Source: Mesorhizobium japonicum MAFF 303099 (GTDB lineage Bacteria > Pseudomonadota > Alphaproteobacteria > Rhizobiales > Rhizobiaceae). Taken from it: DNA of 64,000 bases. The position numbers and the translations under genes are program-made. The number at the start of each line of letters is the position of its first letter. The stretch's first letter is position 1. The notes beneath the pieces are model-generated. The model was given only the letters and a program-made list of their open reading frames with translations, did no database searches and was not told where the DNA came from. Where the stretch lies: NCBI RefSeq assembly GCF_000009625.1, contig NC_002678.2:1116001-1180000 (forward strand). The letters run 5' to 3'. This document shows positions 18,720 to 31,203 of the stretch, piece after piece.

Positions 18720-20692
18720 CAGAGCATCATCCAGGTGACGAGTGCGGCAACGCCGATCAGCATGGCGAAGGCATAGTGGTAGAGGTAGCCGGTTTGCAGC
18801 TTGACGACGCGGTTGGTGACATCGACGACGCGCGCCGAAATGCCATCCGGCCCAAGCCCGTCGATGACGGTGCCGTCACCGGTCTTCCACAGGAAATGGC
18901 CAAGGCGCTTGGCGGGCCGCACGAACAGGAAGTCGTAGAGTTCGTCGAAATACCACTTGTTGAGCAGGAAGGCGTAGAGCAAGCGATGGTTGGCGGCGAC
19001 GCTCCGGGGCAATTCCGGTGAGCGGATGTAGAACTTCCAGGCCACCGCGAAGCCGATCAGCATGGCGATGAAGGGCGCCAGTTCGACCCACAGCGGCAGT
19101 TCGTGGATTTCGTGCAGGATGTGATTGTCCGGCAGCGTGAACAGCGACGCCTTCCAGAACTCGGCATAGCCTTCGCCGATGAAGGAATTGTGGAAAATGA
19201 TGCCGGCAAACAGCGCGCCGGCGGCCAGCACGAACAGCGGCACCAGCATCACCGGCGGCGATTCATGCACATGATGCATCACCTCATGGCTCGCCCTGGG
19301 CTCGCCGTGGAAGGTCATGAAGATCAGCCGCCAGGAGTAGAAGGAGGTGAAGCAGGCGGCGATGACCAGCAGCACAAAGGCGAGGCCGGCAACCGAATTG
19401 TGGCCGGCAAAGGCGCTTTCGATGATGGCGTCCTTGGAGAAGAAGCCGGCGGTGCCGATGACGGTCACAGGAATGCCGACGCCGGTCAAGGCCAGCGTGC
19501 CGATCACCATCATCCAGTAGGTGGTCGGGATCAGCGACCTCAGACCGCCCATCTTGCGCATGTCCTGCTCGTCGGAGACGGCATGGATGACCGAGCCGGA
19601 ACCGAGGAACAGCAGCGCCTTGAAGAAGGCATGCGTGAACAGATGGAAGATCGCCGCGCCATAGGCGCCGACGCCGAGCGCCACGAACATGTAGCCGAGC
19701 TGCGAGCACGTCGAATAGGCGATGACGCGCTTGATGTCGTTCTGGACCAGACCGACGGTCGCCGCGAAGAAGGCGGTGAAGGCGCCGATGAAGGTCACCA
19801 CGGTCAGCGCCGAATGCGACAGTTCGAACAGCGGTGACAGCCGCGCCAGCATGAACACGCCCGCCGTCACCATGGTAGCGGCGTGGATGAGTGCGGAGAC
19901 CGGCGTCGGGCCTTCCATGGCGTCCGGCAGCCAGGTGTGCAGCGGCACCTGCGCCGACTTGCCCATGGCGCCCATGAACAGGAGCAGGCAGACGACGGTC
20001 ATGGCCGCCTGCTTGTCCAGCGCATGGCCAAGGAAGGTCAGCACGGCAGCACCTTGCGGCGCGCCTTCGGCCGGAGCGAACGTCGCCGCATTGGCGAAGA
20101 TGGTGCCGAGATTGACCGACCCGAACAGCACGAACACGCCGAAAATGCCGAGCGCGAAGCCGAAATCGCCGACGCGGTTGACGACGAAGGCCTTGATGGC
20201 CGCGGCATTGGCCGACGGCTTCTTGTACCAGAAACCGATCAGCAGGTAGGAGGCGAGACCCACGCCTTCCCAGCCGAAGAACATCTGCACGAGGTTATCG
20301 GCCGTCACCAGCATCAGCATCGCGAAGGTGAACAGCGACAGGTAGGCGAAGAAGCGCGGCCGGTTCGGATCGTGGTGCATGTAGCCGATCGAATAGATAT
20401 GGACCAGCGCCGACACGGTGTTGACCACCACCAGCATCACCACCGTCAGCGTGTCGATGCGCAGCGCCCAGGAGGCGTCCAGCCCGCCGGACTGGATCCA
20501 GTGCAGCACCGGCACGGTGAACACCTCGCCATGGCCGAAGCCGACGCTGAAAAAGGCGACCCACGACAGCACAGCCGAAATCACCAGGAAACCGGAGGTG
20601 ATGTATTCGGACGCCTTGGCGCCGAGCGACGTGCCGAACAGGCCGACGATCAGGAAGCCGAGCAGGGGAAGGAAGACGATGGCCTGATACAT
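18719..20692 (-). CDS. nuoL: NADH-quinone oxidoreductase subunit L
   Basis: This is the largest antiporter-like subunit of complex I. It has 657 residues, including the C-terminal lateral-helix extension that spans NuoM and NuoN. Conserved features include [38 protein letters not shown] and the helix-breaking segments typical of the family. Length and motifs are standard. Confidence 0.97.
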   Translation of the reverse strand: MYQAIVFLPLLGFLIVGLFGTSLGAKASEYITSGFLVISAVLSWVAFFSVGFGHGEVFTVPVLHWIQSGGLDASWALRIDTLTVVMLVVVNTVSALVHIYSIGYMHHDPNRPRFFAYLSLFTFAMLMLVTADNLVQMFFGWEGVGLASYLLIGFWYKKPSANAAAIKAFVVNRVGDFGFALGIFGVFVLFGSVNLGTIFANAATFAPAEGAPQGAAVLTFLGHALDKQAAMTVVCLLLFMGAMGKSAQVPLHTWLPDAMEGPTPVSALIHAATMVTAGVFMLARLSPLFELSHSALTVVTFIGAFTAFFAATVGLVQNDIKRVIAYSTCSQLGYMFVALGVGAYGAAIFHLFTHAFFKALLFLGSGSVIHAVSDEQDMRKMGGLRSLIPTTYWMMVIGTLALTGVGIPVTVIGTAGFFSKDAIIESAFAGHNSVAGLAFVLLVIAACFTSFYSWRLIFMTFHGEPRASHEVMHHVHESPPVMLVPLFVLAAGALFAGIIFHNSFIGEGYAEFWKASLFTLPDNHILHEIHELPLWVELAPFIAMLIGFAVAWKFYIRSPELPRSVAANHRLLYAFLLNKWYFDELYDFLFVRPAKRLGHFLWKTGDGTVIDGLGPDGISARVVDVTNRVVKLQTGYLYHYAFAMLIGVAALVTWMML

Positions 20693-20702
20693 GGTGGTTC
20701 CG

Positions 20703-21011
20703 TCAACCCTTCATCATGTTCACGTCTTCGACCGCGATCGAGCCGCGGTTGCGGAAGAAGACGACGAGAATGGCAAGTCCGATTGCGGCTTCAGCCGCCG
20801 CGACCGTCAGCACGAACAGCGCGAACACCTGGCCGACCAGATCGCCGAGCGCCGCCGAAAAGGCGACGAAGTTGATGTTGACCGCAAGCAGGATCAACTC
20901 GACCGACATCAGGATGACGATGACGTTCTTGCGGTTCAGGAAAATGCCGAACACGCCGAGCGTGAACAGAACAGCCGATACGGTCAGATAATGTGCGATG
21001 CCCACGACCAT
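20703..21011 (-). CDS. nuoK: NADH-quinone oxidoreductase subunit K
   Basis: This 102-residue subunit has three transmembrane helices, and the two conserved membrane glutamates lie in [18 protein letters not shown] and [14 protein letters not shown]. It sits in the complex I membrane arm next to NuoJ and NuoA. The start is one base after the nuoJ stop. Confidence 0.96.
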   Translation of the reverse strand: MVVGIAHYLTVSAVLFTLGVFGIFLNRKNVIVILMSVELILLAVNINFVAFSAALGDLVGQVFALFVLTVAAAEAAIGLAILVVFFRNRGSIAVEDVNMMKG

Positions 21012-21012
21012 C

Positions 21013-21633
21013 TCAGACTCCTTCGCCCGACTTGACCTTGCGGATTTCCATGCCGGTGGCCGGCGTGCGGCCGACCTGGGCTGCGATCGACTGCCGCTTG
21101 ACCCCTTCCTTGTGGCGCAACGTCAGCACGATGGCGCCGATCATGGCAACCAGCAGGATGAGGCCCGAAATCTGGAAGTAGTAGAGGTAGTCGGTATAGA
21201 GGATGTCGCCGAGCGCGGCCGTGTTGGAGCGCGTGGCGAGATCGGGGATGGGCTTCGACACCGTCGCGGCCAGCTTCGGCGCGAATGTGTAGCCGCCCAG
21301 CACGATGATCAGCTCCGCCGCCAGGATCAGCCCGACCAGCGCGCCGATCGGCGCGTATTGCAGCGCACCCTCTTTCATTTCGGCGAAGTCGACGTCGAGC
21401 ATCATGACGACGAACAGGAACAGAACCATGACCGCGCCGACATAGACGACGAGCAGGATCATCGCCAGGAACTCGGCGCCGGTCAGCATGAATAGGCCCG
21501 CGGCGTTGAAGAAGGTCAGGATCAGGAACAGCACCGAATGCACGGGGTTGCGCGATGAAATGACCATGAACGCCGACGCCACGGCGACAAAGGCGAAGAG
21601 GTAGAAAAAGGCCGCCTCTAGTCCACTCAGCAT
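21013..21633 (-). CDS. nuoJ: NADH-quinone oxidoreductase subunit J
   Basis: This 206-residue membrane subunit has five predicted helices, with the conserved [17 protein letters not shown] segment (pi-bulge helix TM3). The ATG at 21633 gives the family N-terminus [15 protein letters not shown]. The open frame continues upstream to 21753, but that part has no family match and the 123-bp nuoI-nuoJ gap is more likely non-coding. Confidence 0.95.
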   Translation of the reverse strand: MLSGLEAAFFYLFAFVAVASAFMVISSRNPVHSVLFLILTFFNAAGLFMLTGAEFLAMILLVVYVGAVMVLFLFVVMMLDVDFAEMKEGALQYAPIGALVGLILAAELIIVLGGYTFAPKLAATVSKPIPDLATRSNTAALGDILYTDYLYYFQISGLILLVAMIGAIVLTLRHKEGVKRQSIAAQVGRTPATGMEIRKVKSGEGV

Positions 21634-21756
21634 TGGGGTTCCCCCGGGTTCCTGTTCAAACAGGACGCTCGTCCTGTTTGATTTCTGCGACCGCCTCCGG
21701 TCGTCAAGTTGCGTGTTCCTTAGACGAGGCCCCTCGCCTCGTCCATGCGTCAAATA

Positions 21757-22248
21757 TCAGCGGTACGGCGCATCCAACGAGATGTTGCGCGCCAGCTCAC
21801 GCTCCCACCGGTCGCCATTCGCCAGCAGCTTGTCCTTGTCGTAATAGAGCTCCTCGCGCGTTTCCGTCGCGAACTCGAAATTCGGCCCCTCGACGATGGC
21901 ATCGACCGGGCAGGCTTCCTGGCAGAAGCCGCAATAGATGCACTTCACCATGTCGATGTCGTAACGCACCGTACGGCGCGTGCCGTCATTGCGGCGCGGG
22001 CCGGCCTCGATGGTGATGGCTTGCGCCGGGCAGATCGCCTCGCACAGTTTGCAGGCGATGCAGCGTTCCTCGCCATTGGGGTAGCGGCGCAGCGCGTGCT
22101 CGCCCCGGAAGCGCGGGCTGACCGGCCCCTTCTCGTGCGGGTAGTTGATCGTCTCCTTCGGCGCGAAGAACTGGCGCATCGACAGGAAGAACGCGCTGAC
22201 GAAATCCTGCAGAAGCAGCGATTTTGCGGCCTGGGACAAAGCGGACAT
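21757..22248 (-). CDS. nuoI: NADH-quinone oxidoreductase subunit I
   Basis: This 163-residue subunit carries two [4Fe-4S] clusters (N6a and N6b), with motifs [13 protein letters not shown] and [16 protein letters not shown]. The ATG at 22248 shares a base with the nuoH stop (TGATG). Both cluster motifs are intact. Confidence 0.97.
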   Translation of the reverse strand: MSALSQAAKSLLLQDFVSAFFLSMRQFFAPKETINYPHEKGPVSPRFRGEHALRRYPNGEERCIACKLCEAICPAQAITIEAGPRRNDGTRRTVRYDIDMVKCIYCGFCQEACPVDAIVEGPNFEFATETREELYYDKDKLLANGDRWERELARNISLDAPYR

Positions 22249-23291
22249 CACGCAAACCCCGTGATCTTGAGGAACGCTGCAGTGGCGACCACCATGAACA
22301 GCGAGATCGGCAGGAACACCTTCCAGCCCAGCCGCATCAGCTGGTCGTAGCGGTAGCGCGGCACGAAGGCCTTCACCATCGAAATGCCGAAGAACACGAA
22401 GCAGACCTTCAGCACGAACCAGATGACGCCGGGCACCCAGGTGAAGGGCACGAAGTCGAAGGGCGGCAGCCAGCCGCCAAGGAACAGGATGGTGGCCAGC
22501 GCGCACATCAGGACGATGGCGACATACTCGCCGAGGAAGAACAACAGGAACGGCGTCGACGAATATTCGACCATATGGCCGGCGACCAGTTCCGATTCGG
22601 CTTCGACCAGGTCGAAGGGCGGCCGGTTCGTCTCGGCCAGGGCCGAGATGAAGAAGATGATGAACATCGGAAACAGCGCCAGCCAGTTCCAGTCGAGGAA
22701 GGTGTTGGGCAAGCCAAGCCTGGTGCCGATTCCATCATGCTGCGACAGCACAATGTCGGACAAATTGAGCGAGCCGGCGGTGAGCAGCACGGTGACGATG
22801 ACGAAGCCGATCGAGACTTCGTAGGACACCATTTGCGCGGCCGAACGCAGCGCGCCGAGGAACGGATATTTCGAGTTCGATGCCCAGCCGCCCATGATCA
22901 CGCCATAGACCTCAAGCGAGGAGATGGCGAAGACATAGAGGATGCCGACATTGACGTTGGCGATCGCCCAGCCTTGGTTGACCGGAATGACCGCCCAGGC
23001 CGAAATCGCCAGCACCGCCGACACCAGCGGCGCCAGAAGGAACACGCCCTTGTTGGCGCCGGACGGGATGACCGGTTCCTTGAAGACGAATTTCAACAGA
23101 TCGGCGAAGGCCTGCAGCGTACCCCAGGGGCCGACAACGTTCGGGCCACGGCGCAACTGCACCGCCGCCCAGATCTTGCGGTCGGCGTAGAGGATGTAGG
23201 CCACGAAGATCAGCAGCACCACGATCAGCACGACCGACTTCAGAAGGATCAGCAGCGCCGGCAGCACGTAGAAGGAGAAGAAGGTGTCCAT
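22248..23291 (-). CDS. nuoH: NADH-quinone oxidoreductase subunit H
   Basis: This 347-residue membrane subunit forms much of the quinone-binding chamber and the junction with the peripheral arm. It has eight helices and the conserved motifs [34 protein letters not shown] and [11 protein letters not shown]. The ATG at 23291, two bases after the nuoG stop, gives the normal N-terminus [11 protein letters not shown]. Confidence 0.97.
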   Translation of the reverse strand: MDTFFSFYVLPALLILLKSVVLIVVLLIFVAYILYADRKIWAAVQLRRGPNVVGPWGTLQAFADLLKFVFKEPVIPSGANKGVFLLAPLVSAVLAISAWAVIPVNQGWAIANVNVGILYVFAISSLEVYGVIMGGWASNSKYPFLGALRSAAQMVSYEVSIGFVIVTVLLTAGSLNLSDIVLSQHDGIGTRLGLPNTFLDWNWLALFPMFIIFFISALAETNRPPFDLVEAESELVAGHMVEYSSTPFLLFFLGEYVAIVLMCALATILFLGGWLPPFDFVPFTWVPGVIWFVLKVCFVFFGISMVKAFVPRYRYDQLMRLGWKVFLPISLFMVVATAAFLKITGFA

Positions 23292-23293
23292 GC

Positions 23294-25375
23294 TTATTCC
23301 GCCGCCTGCTTGAAGCCGCTCTTGGCCAGTGCCGAGCATTCCGCCATCACGGCCGATGCCCGCGCGATCGGGTTGGTCAGATAGAAATCCTTGACCGGGG
23401 AGGTGAAGGTGCCTTTGTTCAGCCGCCCACCGAGCTTCGCCACGCCGGCGATGTCCTCGGCATTGCCGGCCGCGACCTGATCGATGCGGGCCAGATGCGG
23501 GTACTCGCCATAGAGTTTGGCGCGCAGTTGCGGCAGCGAATCGAATGGCAGTTTCTTGCCCAGCACGTCGGACAGGGCCCGCAGAATCGCCCAGTCCTCG
23601 CGCGCGTCGCCCGGGGCGAAGCCGGCGCGGTTGGTCTGCTGCACGCGCCCTTCGGTGTTGACGTAGGTGCCCGACTTTTCCGTGTAGGCAGCTGCCGGCA
23701 GGATGACATTGGCGCGATGCGCGCCGTGGTCGCCATGCGTGCCGATGTAGACGACGAAGGCACCGCCGGTCTTGCCCATGTCGATCTCGTCGGCGCCGAG
23801 CAGGAACAGCACGTCCGTTTCGCCCAGCATGCCGGCGACATCCTTGCCGCCCTCGCCCGGCACGAAACCGAGATCGAGGCCGCCGACCCTGGCCGCCGCA
23901 TTGTGCAGCACGGCAAAGCCGTTCCAGTCGGCGCGGGCGGCATTCACGGCAGTGGCGAGCTTCGCCGCCTGGCCGAGCACGGCCGCGCCGTCGGCGCGCG
24001 CCAGCGCGCCCTGGCCGACGATGATCAGCGGATGCGTCGCCTTCTTCAGCGTCTGGAAGAACTTGCCGTTGCCGTCGGCCAGATCCTTGAGCGAATCCGG
24101 CCCGGCGCCGAGCAATTCATATTCGTAGCGCGTGTCGCCGACATCGCCGATGACGCCGACCGGCAGGTTGCCGACCCGCCAGCGCTTACGGATGCGGGCG
24201 TTGAGCACCGAGGCTTCGAAACGCGGATTGGCGCCAATGATCAGCACCGCGTCGGCCTGCTCGATACCTTCGATGGTCGGGTTGAAGATGTAGCTGGCGC
24301 GTCCAAGCTCCGGATCGAGTGCGGCGCCATCCTGGCGGCAATCGACATTCTTGGAGCCGAGCGAAGCCATCAGCAACTTGAGCGCATAGATTTCCTCGAC
24401 AGCCGCGAGATCTCCGGCAATGGCACCGATCTTCTCTGGCGTCGTCTTCGACACCGCGTCCTTGATTGTCGCGAACGCTTCGGCCCAGCTTGCCGCAACC
24501 AGCCTGCCGTCCTTGCGCACATAGGGACGGTCGAGGCGCTGCGTGCGCAACCCGTCCCAGATGAAGCGGGTCTTGTCGGAAATCCACTCCTCGTTCACCT
24601 GCTCGTTGACGCGCGGCAGGATGCGCATCACTTCGCGGCCACGGCTGTCGATGCGGATCGCCGAGCCGACGGCGTCCATGACGTCGATGGATTCGGTCTT
24701 GGTCAGTTCCCACGGCCGCGCCTGGAAGGCGAAGGGTTTGGAGGTCAGCGCGCCGACTGGGCAGAGATCGATGACATTGCCCTGCAATTCCGAGGTCATC
24801 GCCTGTTCGAGATAGGTGGTGATCTCCGCATCCTCGCCACGGCCGATCAGGCCGAGTTCGGAAATGCCGGCGACTTCCGTGGTGAAGCGGACGCAGCGCG
24901 TGCAATGGATGCAGCGGTTCATCACCGTCTTGACCAGCGGGCCGATATACTTGTCTTCGACCGCCCGCTTGTTCTCGTGATAGCGCGAGGAATCGACGCC
25001 GAAGGCCATCGCCTGGTCCTGCAGGTCGCACTCGCCGCCCTGGTCGCAGATCGGGCAATCCAGCGGATGGTTGATCAGCAGGAACTCCATCACGCCTTCC
25101 CGGGCCTTCTTGACCATCGGCGTGTTGGTGAAGATTTCCGGCGGCTCGCCATTGGGGCCGGGGCGCAAATCGCGCACGCCCATGGCGCAGGAGGCCTGCG
25201 GCTTGGGCGGCCCGCCCTTCACCTCGATCAGGCACATGCGGCAATTGCCGGCGATCGACAGCCGCTCATGGAAGCAGAAGCGCGGCACTTCCGCGCCCGC
25301 GTCTTCCGCCGCCTGCAGCAGCGTGTAGTGGTCGGGTACAGTGATCTCTTTCCCGTCGACCTTGAGCTTTGCCAT
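23294..25375 (-). CDS. nuoG: NADH-quinone oxidoreductase subunit G
   Basis: This 693-residue iron-sulfur subunit of the peripheral arm has an N-terminal [2Fe-2S] domain ([20 protein letters not shown]), a His-Cys [4Fe-4S] segment ([19 protein letters not shown]) and a further [10 protein letters not shown] cluster motif. A long molybdopterin-oxidoreductase-like domain follows. The ATG at 25375 ([14 protein letters not shown]) is preferred to an upstream codon at 25411. Confidence 0.96.
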   Translation of the reverse strand: MAKLKVDGKEITVPDHYTLLQAAEDAGAEVPRFCFHERLSIAGNCRMCLIEVKGGPPKPQASCAMGVRDLRPGPNGEPPEIFTNTPMVKKAREGVMEFLLINHPLDCPICDQGGECDLQDQAMAFGVDSSRYHENKRAVEDKYIGPLVKTVMNRCIHCTRCVRFTTEVAGISELGLIGRGEDAEITTYLEQAMTSELQGNVIDLCPVGALTSKPFAFQARPWELTKTESIDVMDAVGSAIRIDSRGREVMRILPRVNEQVNEEWISDKTRFIWDGLRTQRLDRPYVRKDGRLVAASWAEAFATIKDAVSKTTPEKIGAIAGDLAAVEEIYALKLLMASLGSKNVDCRQDGAALDPELGRASYIFNPTIEGIEQADAVLIIGANPRFEASVLNARIRKRWRVGNLPVGVIGDVGDTRYEYELLGAGPDSLKDLADGNGKFFQTLKKATHPLIIVGQGALARADGAAVLGQAAKLATAVNAARADWNGFAVLHNAAARVGGLDLGFVPGEGGKDVAGMLGETDVLFLLGADEIDMGKTGGAFVVYIGTHGDHGAHRANVILPAAAYTEKSGTYVNTEGRVQQTNRAGFAPGDAREDWAILRALSDVLGKKLPFDSLPQLRAKLYGEYPHLARIDQVAAGNAEDIAGVAKLGGRLNKGTFTSPVKDFYLTNPIARASAVMAECSALAKSGFKQAAE

Positions 25376-25448
25376 TCGCTTCAAACCCCTGCGGATTTCC
25401 CGCAATCTCATTTCCCGGGCGCGACAGACGCGGCACCCGGCATTTCAT

Positions 25449-26144
25449 TCACTTCTTCGCGGCCAGCACAGCCGCCTGGGCAGTCCAGTCGTCACGGCCG
25501 ATGCGGCCGTTGAACGACAGATAATCGTCGACCCAGGCGATCTCCTGCGGCGACCAGGCGGCGATCTGGGCATAGGTCCAGATGCCAAGCCCGTTCAGCA
25601 CCTTTTCCAGCTTCGGGCCGATGCCCGAAATCGCCTTGAGGTCGGACGGTTTCGCCGGCTTGTCCATAGCCTTGGGCTGCCTGAAATCCTCGGGCAGCAG
25701 CACATCGGCGGCCTCGCCGGCTGCCGGAGCCGCATTCACCGCCGGTGCCGTGGTGGCGGCTTCCTTGGCGGCGATATCGGTGACCTCCTGCGCGAAGGAC
25801 TGCGCCTCGGCAATCATGGTCTTGGCCGTCGCCCGCGCCTTGATGGACGACGAGTTCGCGTCCTCGAATTGTTCGACGCGAGCCTCGAAATCCTCGATCA
25901 GCGGCTGCATCAGGCGCTGTGATGCCTCGGCGGCTCCTGTGAGTGCCCCCAGCCAGACGCCGAAGGCGTGATTAGCGAACCCGATGCCGAGCGCCGACAT
26001 CGCCGCCGCGCCCGCGACAGGGTGCACGAAAAGGTTGATGGCGCTGGCCATCTCCTTCGGCATCATCCTGGTCAGGTCCTGGTTCATCTTTTCGATCTGG
26101 TCCAAATTGGGCATCAATGGATAGGGTGTCGAATACGGCGCCAT
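25449..26144 (-). CDS. Complex I operon accessory protein with C-terminal helix-hairpin-helix domain
   Basis: This 231-residue protein lies between nuoF and nuoG. Residues about 1-75 include a long hydrophobic stretch (AAMSALGIGFANHAFGVWLG); the middle is Ala-rich and predicted helical. Residues about 167-231 form a helix-hairpin-helix-like domain (LKAISGIGPKLEKVLNGLGI) that is closely similar to the C-terminal extension of NuoE in the same operon. It is often annotated simply as NADH-ubiquinone dehydrogenase in rhizobia, but it is not one of the 14 core subunits. A role as assembly factor or accessory subunit is inference from context. Confidence 0.75.
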   Translation of the reverse strand: MAPYSTPYPLMPNLDQIEKMNQDLTRMMPKEMASAINLFVHPVAGAAAMSALGIGFANHAFGVWLGALTGAAEASQRLMQPLIEDFEARVEQFEDANSSSIKARATAKTMIAEAQSFAQEVTDIAAKEAATTAPAVNAAPAAGEAADVLLPEDFRQPKAMDKPAKPSDLKAISGIGPKLEKVLNGLGIWTYAQIAAWSPQEIAWVDDYLSFNGRIGRDDWTAQAAVLAAKK

Positions 26145-26221
26145 AGAATTCTCCCGGTCGTTTCTTCGTTCGCCCGCCCCGTTATTTTCGCTTCGGGCTT
26201 TCACCCGCACTCACAATTCCT

Positions 26222-27526
26222 TTATTCCGCCGCCACCATCACCGGTTCGGCCCGATGCGCGTTGCGCGAAAACTCGTCGATGCGCCGCTCCACCTCGCCG
26301 CGGAAATGCCGCATCAGGCCCTGGATCGGCCATGCCGCCGCATCGCCCAGCGCGCAGATCGTGTGGCCCTCGACCTGCTTGGTGACGTCGAGCAGCATGT
26401 CGATCTCGCGCTTCTGCGCCTCGCCGCGCACCAGCCGTTCCATCACCCGCCACATCCATCCGGTGCCTTCGCGGCACGGCGTGCACTGGCCGCAGCTCTC
26501 ATGCTTGTAGAAGTAGGACAGCCGCGCGATCGCCTTCACGACATCGGTCGACTTGTCCATGACGATGACGGCCGCGGTGCCGAGGCCGGATTTGAGGTCG
26601 CGCAGCGCGTCGAAATCCATCGGCGTGTCGATGATCTGCTCGGCCGGCACCAGCGGCACCGAGGCACCGCCGGGAATGACCGCCAGCAGATTGTCCCAGC
26701 CGCCGCGAATGCCGCCGCAATGCGTCTCGATCAGCTCGCGGAACGGGATCGACATCGCCTCTTCGACGGTGCACGGATTGTTGACGTGGCCGGAGACGCA
26801 GAACAGCTTGGTGCCGACATTGTTGGGCCGGCCGAAGGACGAGAACCAGGCCGCGCCCCGGCGCAGGATGGTTGGCGCCACTGCGATCGACTCGACATTG
26901 TTGACGGTGGTCGGGCAGCCATAGAGGCCGACATTGGCCGGGAATGGCGGCTTCAGCCTGGGCTGGCCCTTCTTGCCTTCCAGGCTTTCGAGCAGCGCCG
27001 TCTCCTCGCCGCAGATATAGGCGCCGGCGCCGTGATGCATGTAGACGTCGAAATCGTAGCCTGACGTGTTGCCCTTGCCGATCAGCTTGGCCTCATAGGC
27101 CTCGTCGATGGCACGCTGCAGCGCCTCGCGCTCGCGGATGAATTCGCCGCGCACATAGATGTAGGCGGCAATCGCGCCCATGGCGAAGCCGGCGAGCAGC
27201 GCGCCCTCGACCAGCGTGTGCGGGTCGTTGCGCAGGATGTCGCGGTCCTTGCAGGTGCCAGGCTCGGATTCGTCGGCATTGATGACGAGGTAGCTTGGCC
27301 GGCCGTCGCTCTGCTTGGGCATGAACGACCATTTGAGGCCCGTCGGGAAGCCTGCGCCGCCACGGCCGCGCAGGCCGGACGCCTTCATCTCGTTGACGAT
27401 CCACTCGCGCCCCTTGGCGACGATGCCGGGCGTGTTGTCCCAGGCGCCGCGAGCCATGGCGCCGGCCAGCGACTTGTCGAAGAGGCCGTAGATGTTGGTG
27501 AAGATGCGGTCTTTATCCTGAAGCAT
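26222..27526 (-). CDS. nuoF: NADH-quinone oxidoreductase subunit F
   Basis: This 434-residue subunit binds NADH, FMN and the N3 [4Fe-4S] cluster. The NADH/FMN region is [20 protein letters not shown], followed by [15 protein letters not shown]. The cluster ligands are in [15 protein letters not shown], with a later cysteine in HTICALGD. All motifs are intact, and the length is normal. Confidence 0.97.
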   Translation of the reverse strand: MLQDKDRIFTNIYGLFDKSLAGAMARGAWDNTPGIVAKGREWIVNEMKASGLRGRGGAGFPTGLKWSFMPKQSDGRPSYLVINADESEPGTCKDRDILRNDPHTLVEGALLAGFAMGAIAAYIYVRGEFIREREALQRAIDEAYEAKLIGKGNTSGYDFDVYMHHGAGAYICGEETALLESLEGKKGQPRLKPPFPANVGLYGCPTTVNNVESIAVAPTILRRGAAWFSSFGRPNNVGTKLFCVSGHVNNPCTVEEAMSIPFRELIETHCGGIRGGWDNLLAVIPGGASVPLVPAEQIIDTPMDFDALRDLKSGLGTAAVIVMDKSTDVVKAIARLSYFYKHESCGQCTPCREGTGWMWRVMERLVRGEAQKREIDMLLDVTKQVEGHTICALGDAAAWPIQGLMRHFRGEVERRIDEFSRNAHRAEPVMVAAE

Positions 27527-27536
27527 TTTTCGTCCC

Positions 27537-28811
27537 TCAGACCGGCTTCTTGCCGAAGACGCGGATGTATTCGGCGACGCCGCCCTTGGCGAGCGCCTTG
27601 GCCTGCTTGACCCAGTCGTCGCGCTCGATGCGGCCGTGGAAGGAGAGATAGCCGTCGACCCAGTCGCGCTCGGCCTTCTTCCAGGAAGCGACCTGCGCGA
27701 AGGTGAAGATGCCCAGCGTATGCAGGACGCCCTCGATCTTCGGGCCGACGCCGGAGATCAGCTTGAGATCGTCGACCGCGGCCGGCCTATCGATACCGGC
27801 CGGACGGTTCTTGTCCTCCAGCGACGTTTTTGCCGGCTTTGCCGCCGGCGCCTTGGCTTCCAGCGCCTTGAAGGCAGCAGCCGGCTCGGCATTGGCCTTC
27901 GGCCCATTGCGCTGTTTGGAGACCTTCTCGACTTCCGGCGCTGCCTTGTTGGCATTGGCGGCCGAATGCAGCGGCGCCGAAACGCTAGCCGCCTTCTCAG
28001 CCGCCGGCGCCACCTTGGTCTTTGACGGTGTCTTCAAGGCCGGGCTGGTTTCAGGCGCGTCGGTCTTCGGCTTGCTGGCATTGGACGGTGCGACAGGAGC
28101 AGGTGTCGGAACGGGCGCGGCGATGATCGCGTCGGGTGCCGCCTTGGCGGCCTTTGCGGCCTCCCTGGCCTCCCGATCGCGGGTCGACTTGAGGATCGCC
28201 TTTTCGCTTTTCAGCGTCGTCAGGCCGGAAGCCGGCTCCGAGCCGGTGCGGCCATTCTGCGGTCCCGGCGCCACCGAGGCGCCCTTGCCCGCATCATAGA
28301 GGTCGATGATTTCAGCCAGCCGCTCCGGTGTCAAATCCTCGAACGTGTCCTTGAAAATCATCACCATCGGCGCGTTGACGCAGGCGCCAAGACACTCGAC
28401 CTCTTCCCACGACAAGGTGCCCTTGTCATTGGTGTGGAACTGGTCGTGATGGATTTTCGAGCGGCAGACATCCATCAGTGCTTCCGAGCCGCGCAGCATG
28501 CAGGGCGTGGTGCCGCAGACCTGGATGTGCGCGCGGGTGCCGACGGGATTGAGCTGGTACTGCGTGTAGAAGGTCGCGACCTCGAGCCCACGGATGCGCG
28601 GCATGCCGAGCATGTCCGAAATCGTCTCGATCGCTGCCTTGGTGACCCAGCCTTCCTGTTCCTGCGCCAGCATCAGCAGCGGAATGATCGCCGACTGCTC
28701 GCGGCCCTTCGGGTACTTCTTGATCCATTGCTTCGCCGCTGCCGCGTTCGCCCGGTTGAAGGCGAAGGATACTGGCTGGACGCTGGCTTCTGCGAGACGG
28801 CGGACTGACAT
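27537..28811 (-). CDS. nuoE: NADH-quinone oxidoreductase subunit E with long C-terminal extension
   Basis: This 424-residue NuoE is much longer than the 160-170 residues of E. coli NuoE. Residues about 1-200 are the thioredoxin-like core with [2Fe-2S] ligands C99, C104, C140 and C144. An Ala/Lys/Pro-rich linker of about 145 residues follows. The last 78 residues hold a helix-hairpin-helix-like domain (347-411, [20 protein letters not shown]) shared with the accessory gene downstream of nuoF. The nuoE start follows the nuoD stop directly. The extension's role is unknown. Confidence 0.95.
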   Translation of the reverse strand: MSVRRLAEASVQPVSFAFNRANAAAAKQWIKKYPKGREQSAIIPLLMLAQEQEGWVTKAAIETISDMLGMPRIRGLEVATFYTQYQLNPVGTRAHIQVCGTTPCMLRGSEALMDVCRSKIHHDQFHTNDKGTLSWEEVECLGACVNAPMVMIFKDTFEDLTPERLAEIIDLYDAGKGASVAPGPQNGRTGSEPASGLTTLKSEKAILKSTRDREAREAAKAAKAAPDAIIAAPVPTPAPVAPSNASKPKTDAPETSPALKTPSKTKVAPAAEKAASVSAPLHSAANANKAAPEVEKVSKQRNGPKANAEPAAAFKALEAKAPAAKPAKTSLEDKNRPAGIDRPAAVDDLKLISGVGPKIEGVLHTLGIFTFAQVASWKKAERDWVDGYLSFHGRIERDDWVKQAKALAKGGVAEYIRVFGKKPV

Positions 28812-30002
28812 TTAGCGATCGACCTCACCAAACACGATGTCGAGGGAGCCGAGGACGGCGGTGACGTCGGCCAGCAGGTGGCCGCGGCACAGGAAATCCA
28901 TGGCTTGCAGATGCGCGAAACCGGGCGCGCGCAGCTTGCAGCGGTAGGGCTTATTGGTGCCGTCGGAGACCAGATAGACGCCGAACTCGCCCTTCGGCGC
29001 CTCGACGGCCGCGTAGACCTCGCCGGCCGGCACGCGATAACCCTCGGTGTAAAGCTTGAAGTGGTGGATCAGCGCTTCCATCGAACGCTTCATCGCCGCG
29101 CGCTTGGGCGGCACCACCTTGCCGTCGAGGTTCGACACCGGACCGGTGCTTTCCTTGCCAAGCAGCAGGTCGACGCACTGGCGCATGATCCTGGCCGACT
29201 GGCGCATTTCTTCCATGCGCACGAGATAGCGGTCGTAGCAGTCGCCGTTCTTGCCGATCGGAATGTCGAAATCCATTTCCGAATAGCACTCATAGGGCTG
29301 CGACTTGCGCAGGTCCCAGGCCGCGCCAGAACCACGCACCATGACGCCCGAAAAGCCCCAGGCCCAGGCATCGGCCAGCGAAACAATGCCGATATCGACA
29401 TTGCGCTGCTTGAAGATGCGATTGCCGGTCAGCAGACGATCGAGGTCGTCGATCGACTTCAGGAACGGGTCGATCCACTTGCCGATGTCCTCGACCAGCT
29501 GGCGCGGCAGATCCTGATGGACGCCGCCGGGGCGGAAATAGGCTGCATGCATGCGCGAGCCGGAGGCGCGCTCATAAAACACCATCAGCTTTTCGCGCTC
29601 GACGAAACCCCACAGCGGCGGCGTCAGCGCTCCGACGTCCATGGCTTGCGTCGTCACATTGAGGATGTGCGACATGATGCGGCCGATCTCGCAATAGAGC
29701 ACGCGGATCAACTGGCCGCGTTTCGGCACTTCGATGCCAAGCAGGCGCTCGGCGGCGAGCGCGAAGGCATGCTCCTGGTTCATCGGCGCGCAATAGTCGA
29801 GCCGATCGAGATAAGGCACAGCCTGCAGATAGGTTTTTGCCTCGATCAGCTTTTCGGTGCCGCGATGCAGCAGCCCGATATGTGGATCGACGCGATCGAC
29901 GACTTCGCCGTCGAGCTCCAGAACGAGGCGCAAAACGCCGTGCGCCGCAGGGTGTTGCGGGCCGAAGTTGATGTTGAAATTGCGGACGGAGGTCTCAGCC
30001 AT
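28812..30002 (-). CDS. nuoD: NADH-quinone oxidoreductase subunit D
   Basis: This 396-residue 49-kDa-type subunit lines the quinone site with NuoB. Recognisable segments are [30 protein letters not shown] and the C-terminal DIVFGEVDR. Length is as expected, with no anomalies. Confidence 0.97.
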   Translation of the reverse strand: MAETSVRNFNINFGPQHPAAHGVLRLVLELDGEVVDRVDPHIGLLHRGTEKLIEAKTYLQAVPYLDRLDYCAPMNQEHAFALAAERLLGIEVPKRGQLIRVLYCEIGRIMSHILNVTTQAMDVGALTPPLWGFVEREKLMVFYERASGSRMHAAYFRPGGVHQDLPRQLVEDIGKWIDPFLKSIDDLDRLLTGNRIFKQRNVDIGIVSLADAWAWGFSGVMVRGSGAAWDLRKSQPYECYSEMDFDIPIGKNGDCYDRYLVRMEEMRQSARIMRQCVDLLLGKESTGPVSNLDGKVVPPKRAAMKRSMEALIHHFKLYTEGYRVPAGEVYAAVEAPKGEFGVYLVSDGTNKPYRCKLRAPGFAHLQAMDFLCRGHLLADVTAVLGSLDIVFGEVDR

Positions 30003-30011
30003 TGTGGCGCC

Positions 30012-30617
30012 TCAATTCGTCTTGGCTTTTTCATCGCCAGGCAGAACGTAATCCGTCCCTTCCCATGGCGAGAGAAAATCGAAATTGCGGAATTCCTGCT
30101 TGAGCTCGACCGGCTCGTAGATGACGCGCTTGGCTTCGTCGTCGTAACGCACTTCGACAAAACCGGTCAGCGGGAAATCCTTGCGCAGCGGATGGCCTTC
30201 GAAACCGTAGTCGGTCAAAAGGCGGCGCAGATCGGGATGGCCGGAGAACAGCACGCCATAGAGATCGTAGGTCTCGCGCTCGAACCAGTCGGCCCCCGGG
30301 AATACACCGGTGATCGACGGCACCATCGTCTCCTCGTCGGCCTGCACCTTGAGCCGGATGCGCACATTCTGCTTCGGCGAAAGCAGGTGATAGACGACGT
30401 CGAAGCGCTTGGGCCGCGACGGATAGTCAGCACCGCAGACATCGATGATCGAGATGAACTGGCAGCGCTGATCGTCGCGCAGGAAGGTCACGACTTCGAT
30501 GAGGTTGCGCGGCTCGACATGCATGGTGAGCTCGCCATAGGCGATATCAGCGTCGTTGACGCGACCAATCAGCCTTTCGCCGAGATAGGTCGACAGTTCG
30601 CTAAGGGATGCGGCCAT
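30012..30617 (-). CDS. nuoC: NADH-quinone oxidoreductase subunit C
   Basis: This 201-residue 30-kDa-type subunit contains [20 protein letters not shown], the family signature. The ATG at 30617 ([13 protein letters not shown]) is correct because upstream sequence in this frame lies within nuoB. NuoC and NuoD are separate genes, unlike the E. coli fusion. Confidence 0.96.
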   Translation of the reverse strand: MAASLSELSTYLGERLIGRVNDADIAYGELTMHVEPRNLIEVVTFLRDDQRCQFISIIDVCGADYPSRPKRFDVVYHLLSPKQNVRIRLKVQADEETMVPSITGVFPGADWFERETYDLYGVLFSGHPDLRRLLTDYGFEGHPLRKDFPLTGFVEVRYDDEAKRVIYEPVELKQEFRNFDFLSPWEGTDYVLPGDEKAKTN

Positions 30618-30621
30618 GGAT

Positions 30622-31203
30622 TTACCGTTCGATCGTGCCGGTGCGGCGGATTTTCTTCTGCAGGAGAAGAATGCCGTAGAGCAAAGCTTCGGCGCTCGGC
30701 GGGCAGCCGGGCACATAGATGTCGACCGGCACGATGCGGTCGCAGCCGCGCACCACCGAGTAGGAATAGTGGTAGTAGCCGCCGCCATTGGCGCAGGAGC
30801 CCATCGAGATGACGTAGCGCGGCTCCGGCATCTGGTCGTAGACCTTGCGCAGCGCCGGCGCCATCTTGTTGGTCAGCGTGCCGGCGACGATCATGATGTC
30901 GGACTGGCGCGGCGATGCGCGCGGCGCGACACCGAAGCGCTCCGAGTCATAGCGCGGCATCGAGGTGTGGATCATCTCGACGGCGCAGCATGCCAGACCG
31001 AAGGTCATGAACATCAGCGAGCCGCTGCGCGCCCAGGTGATCAGCGCCTCGGTCGAGGTGACCAGGAACCCCTTGTCGGCGAGCTCATTGTTGATTTCGA
31101 GGAAGAAGGGATCATCCTCCCCCACCGGCCTGCCGGTGTTGGGATCGATGATGCCCTTCGGCTTCGGCGCGACGAGGGTGCCTGAACTGTCGTTCAATCC
31201 CAT
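30622..31203 (-). CDS. nuoB: NADH-quinone oxidoreductase subunit B
   Basis: This subunit carries the N2 [4Fe-4S] cluster next to the quinone site. Ligands are in [17 protein letters not shown] and [12 protein letters not shown]. The ATG at 31203 gives 193 residues and a 10-bp overlap with nuoA; an ATG at 31224 would add seven residues and is also possible. Confidence 0.96.
   Translation of the reverse strand: MGLNDSSGTLVAPKPKGIIDPNTGRPVGEDDPFFLEINNELADKGFLVTSTEALITWARSGSLMFMTFGLACCAVEMIHTSMPRYDSERFGVAPRASPRQSDIMIVAGTLTNKMAPALRKVYDQMPEPRYVISMGSCANGGGYYHYSYSVVRGCDRIVPVDIYVPGCPPSAEALLYGILLLQKKIRRTGTIER

Noticed and set aside
28878..30812. A 644-codon plus-strand frame antisense to nuoD, nuoC and nuoB
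   Set aside because: Mirror frame of core complex I genes, no domain similarity.
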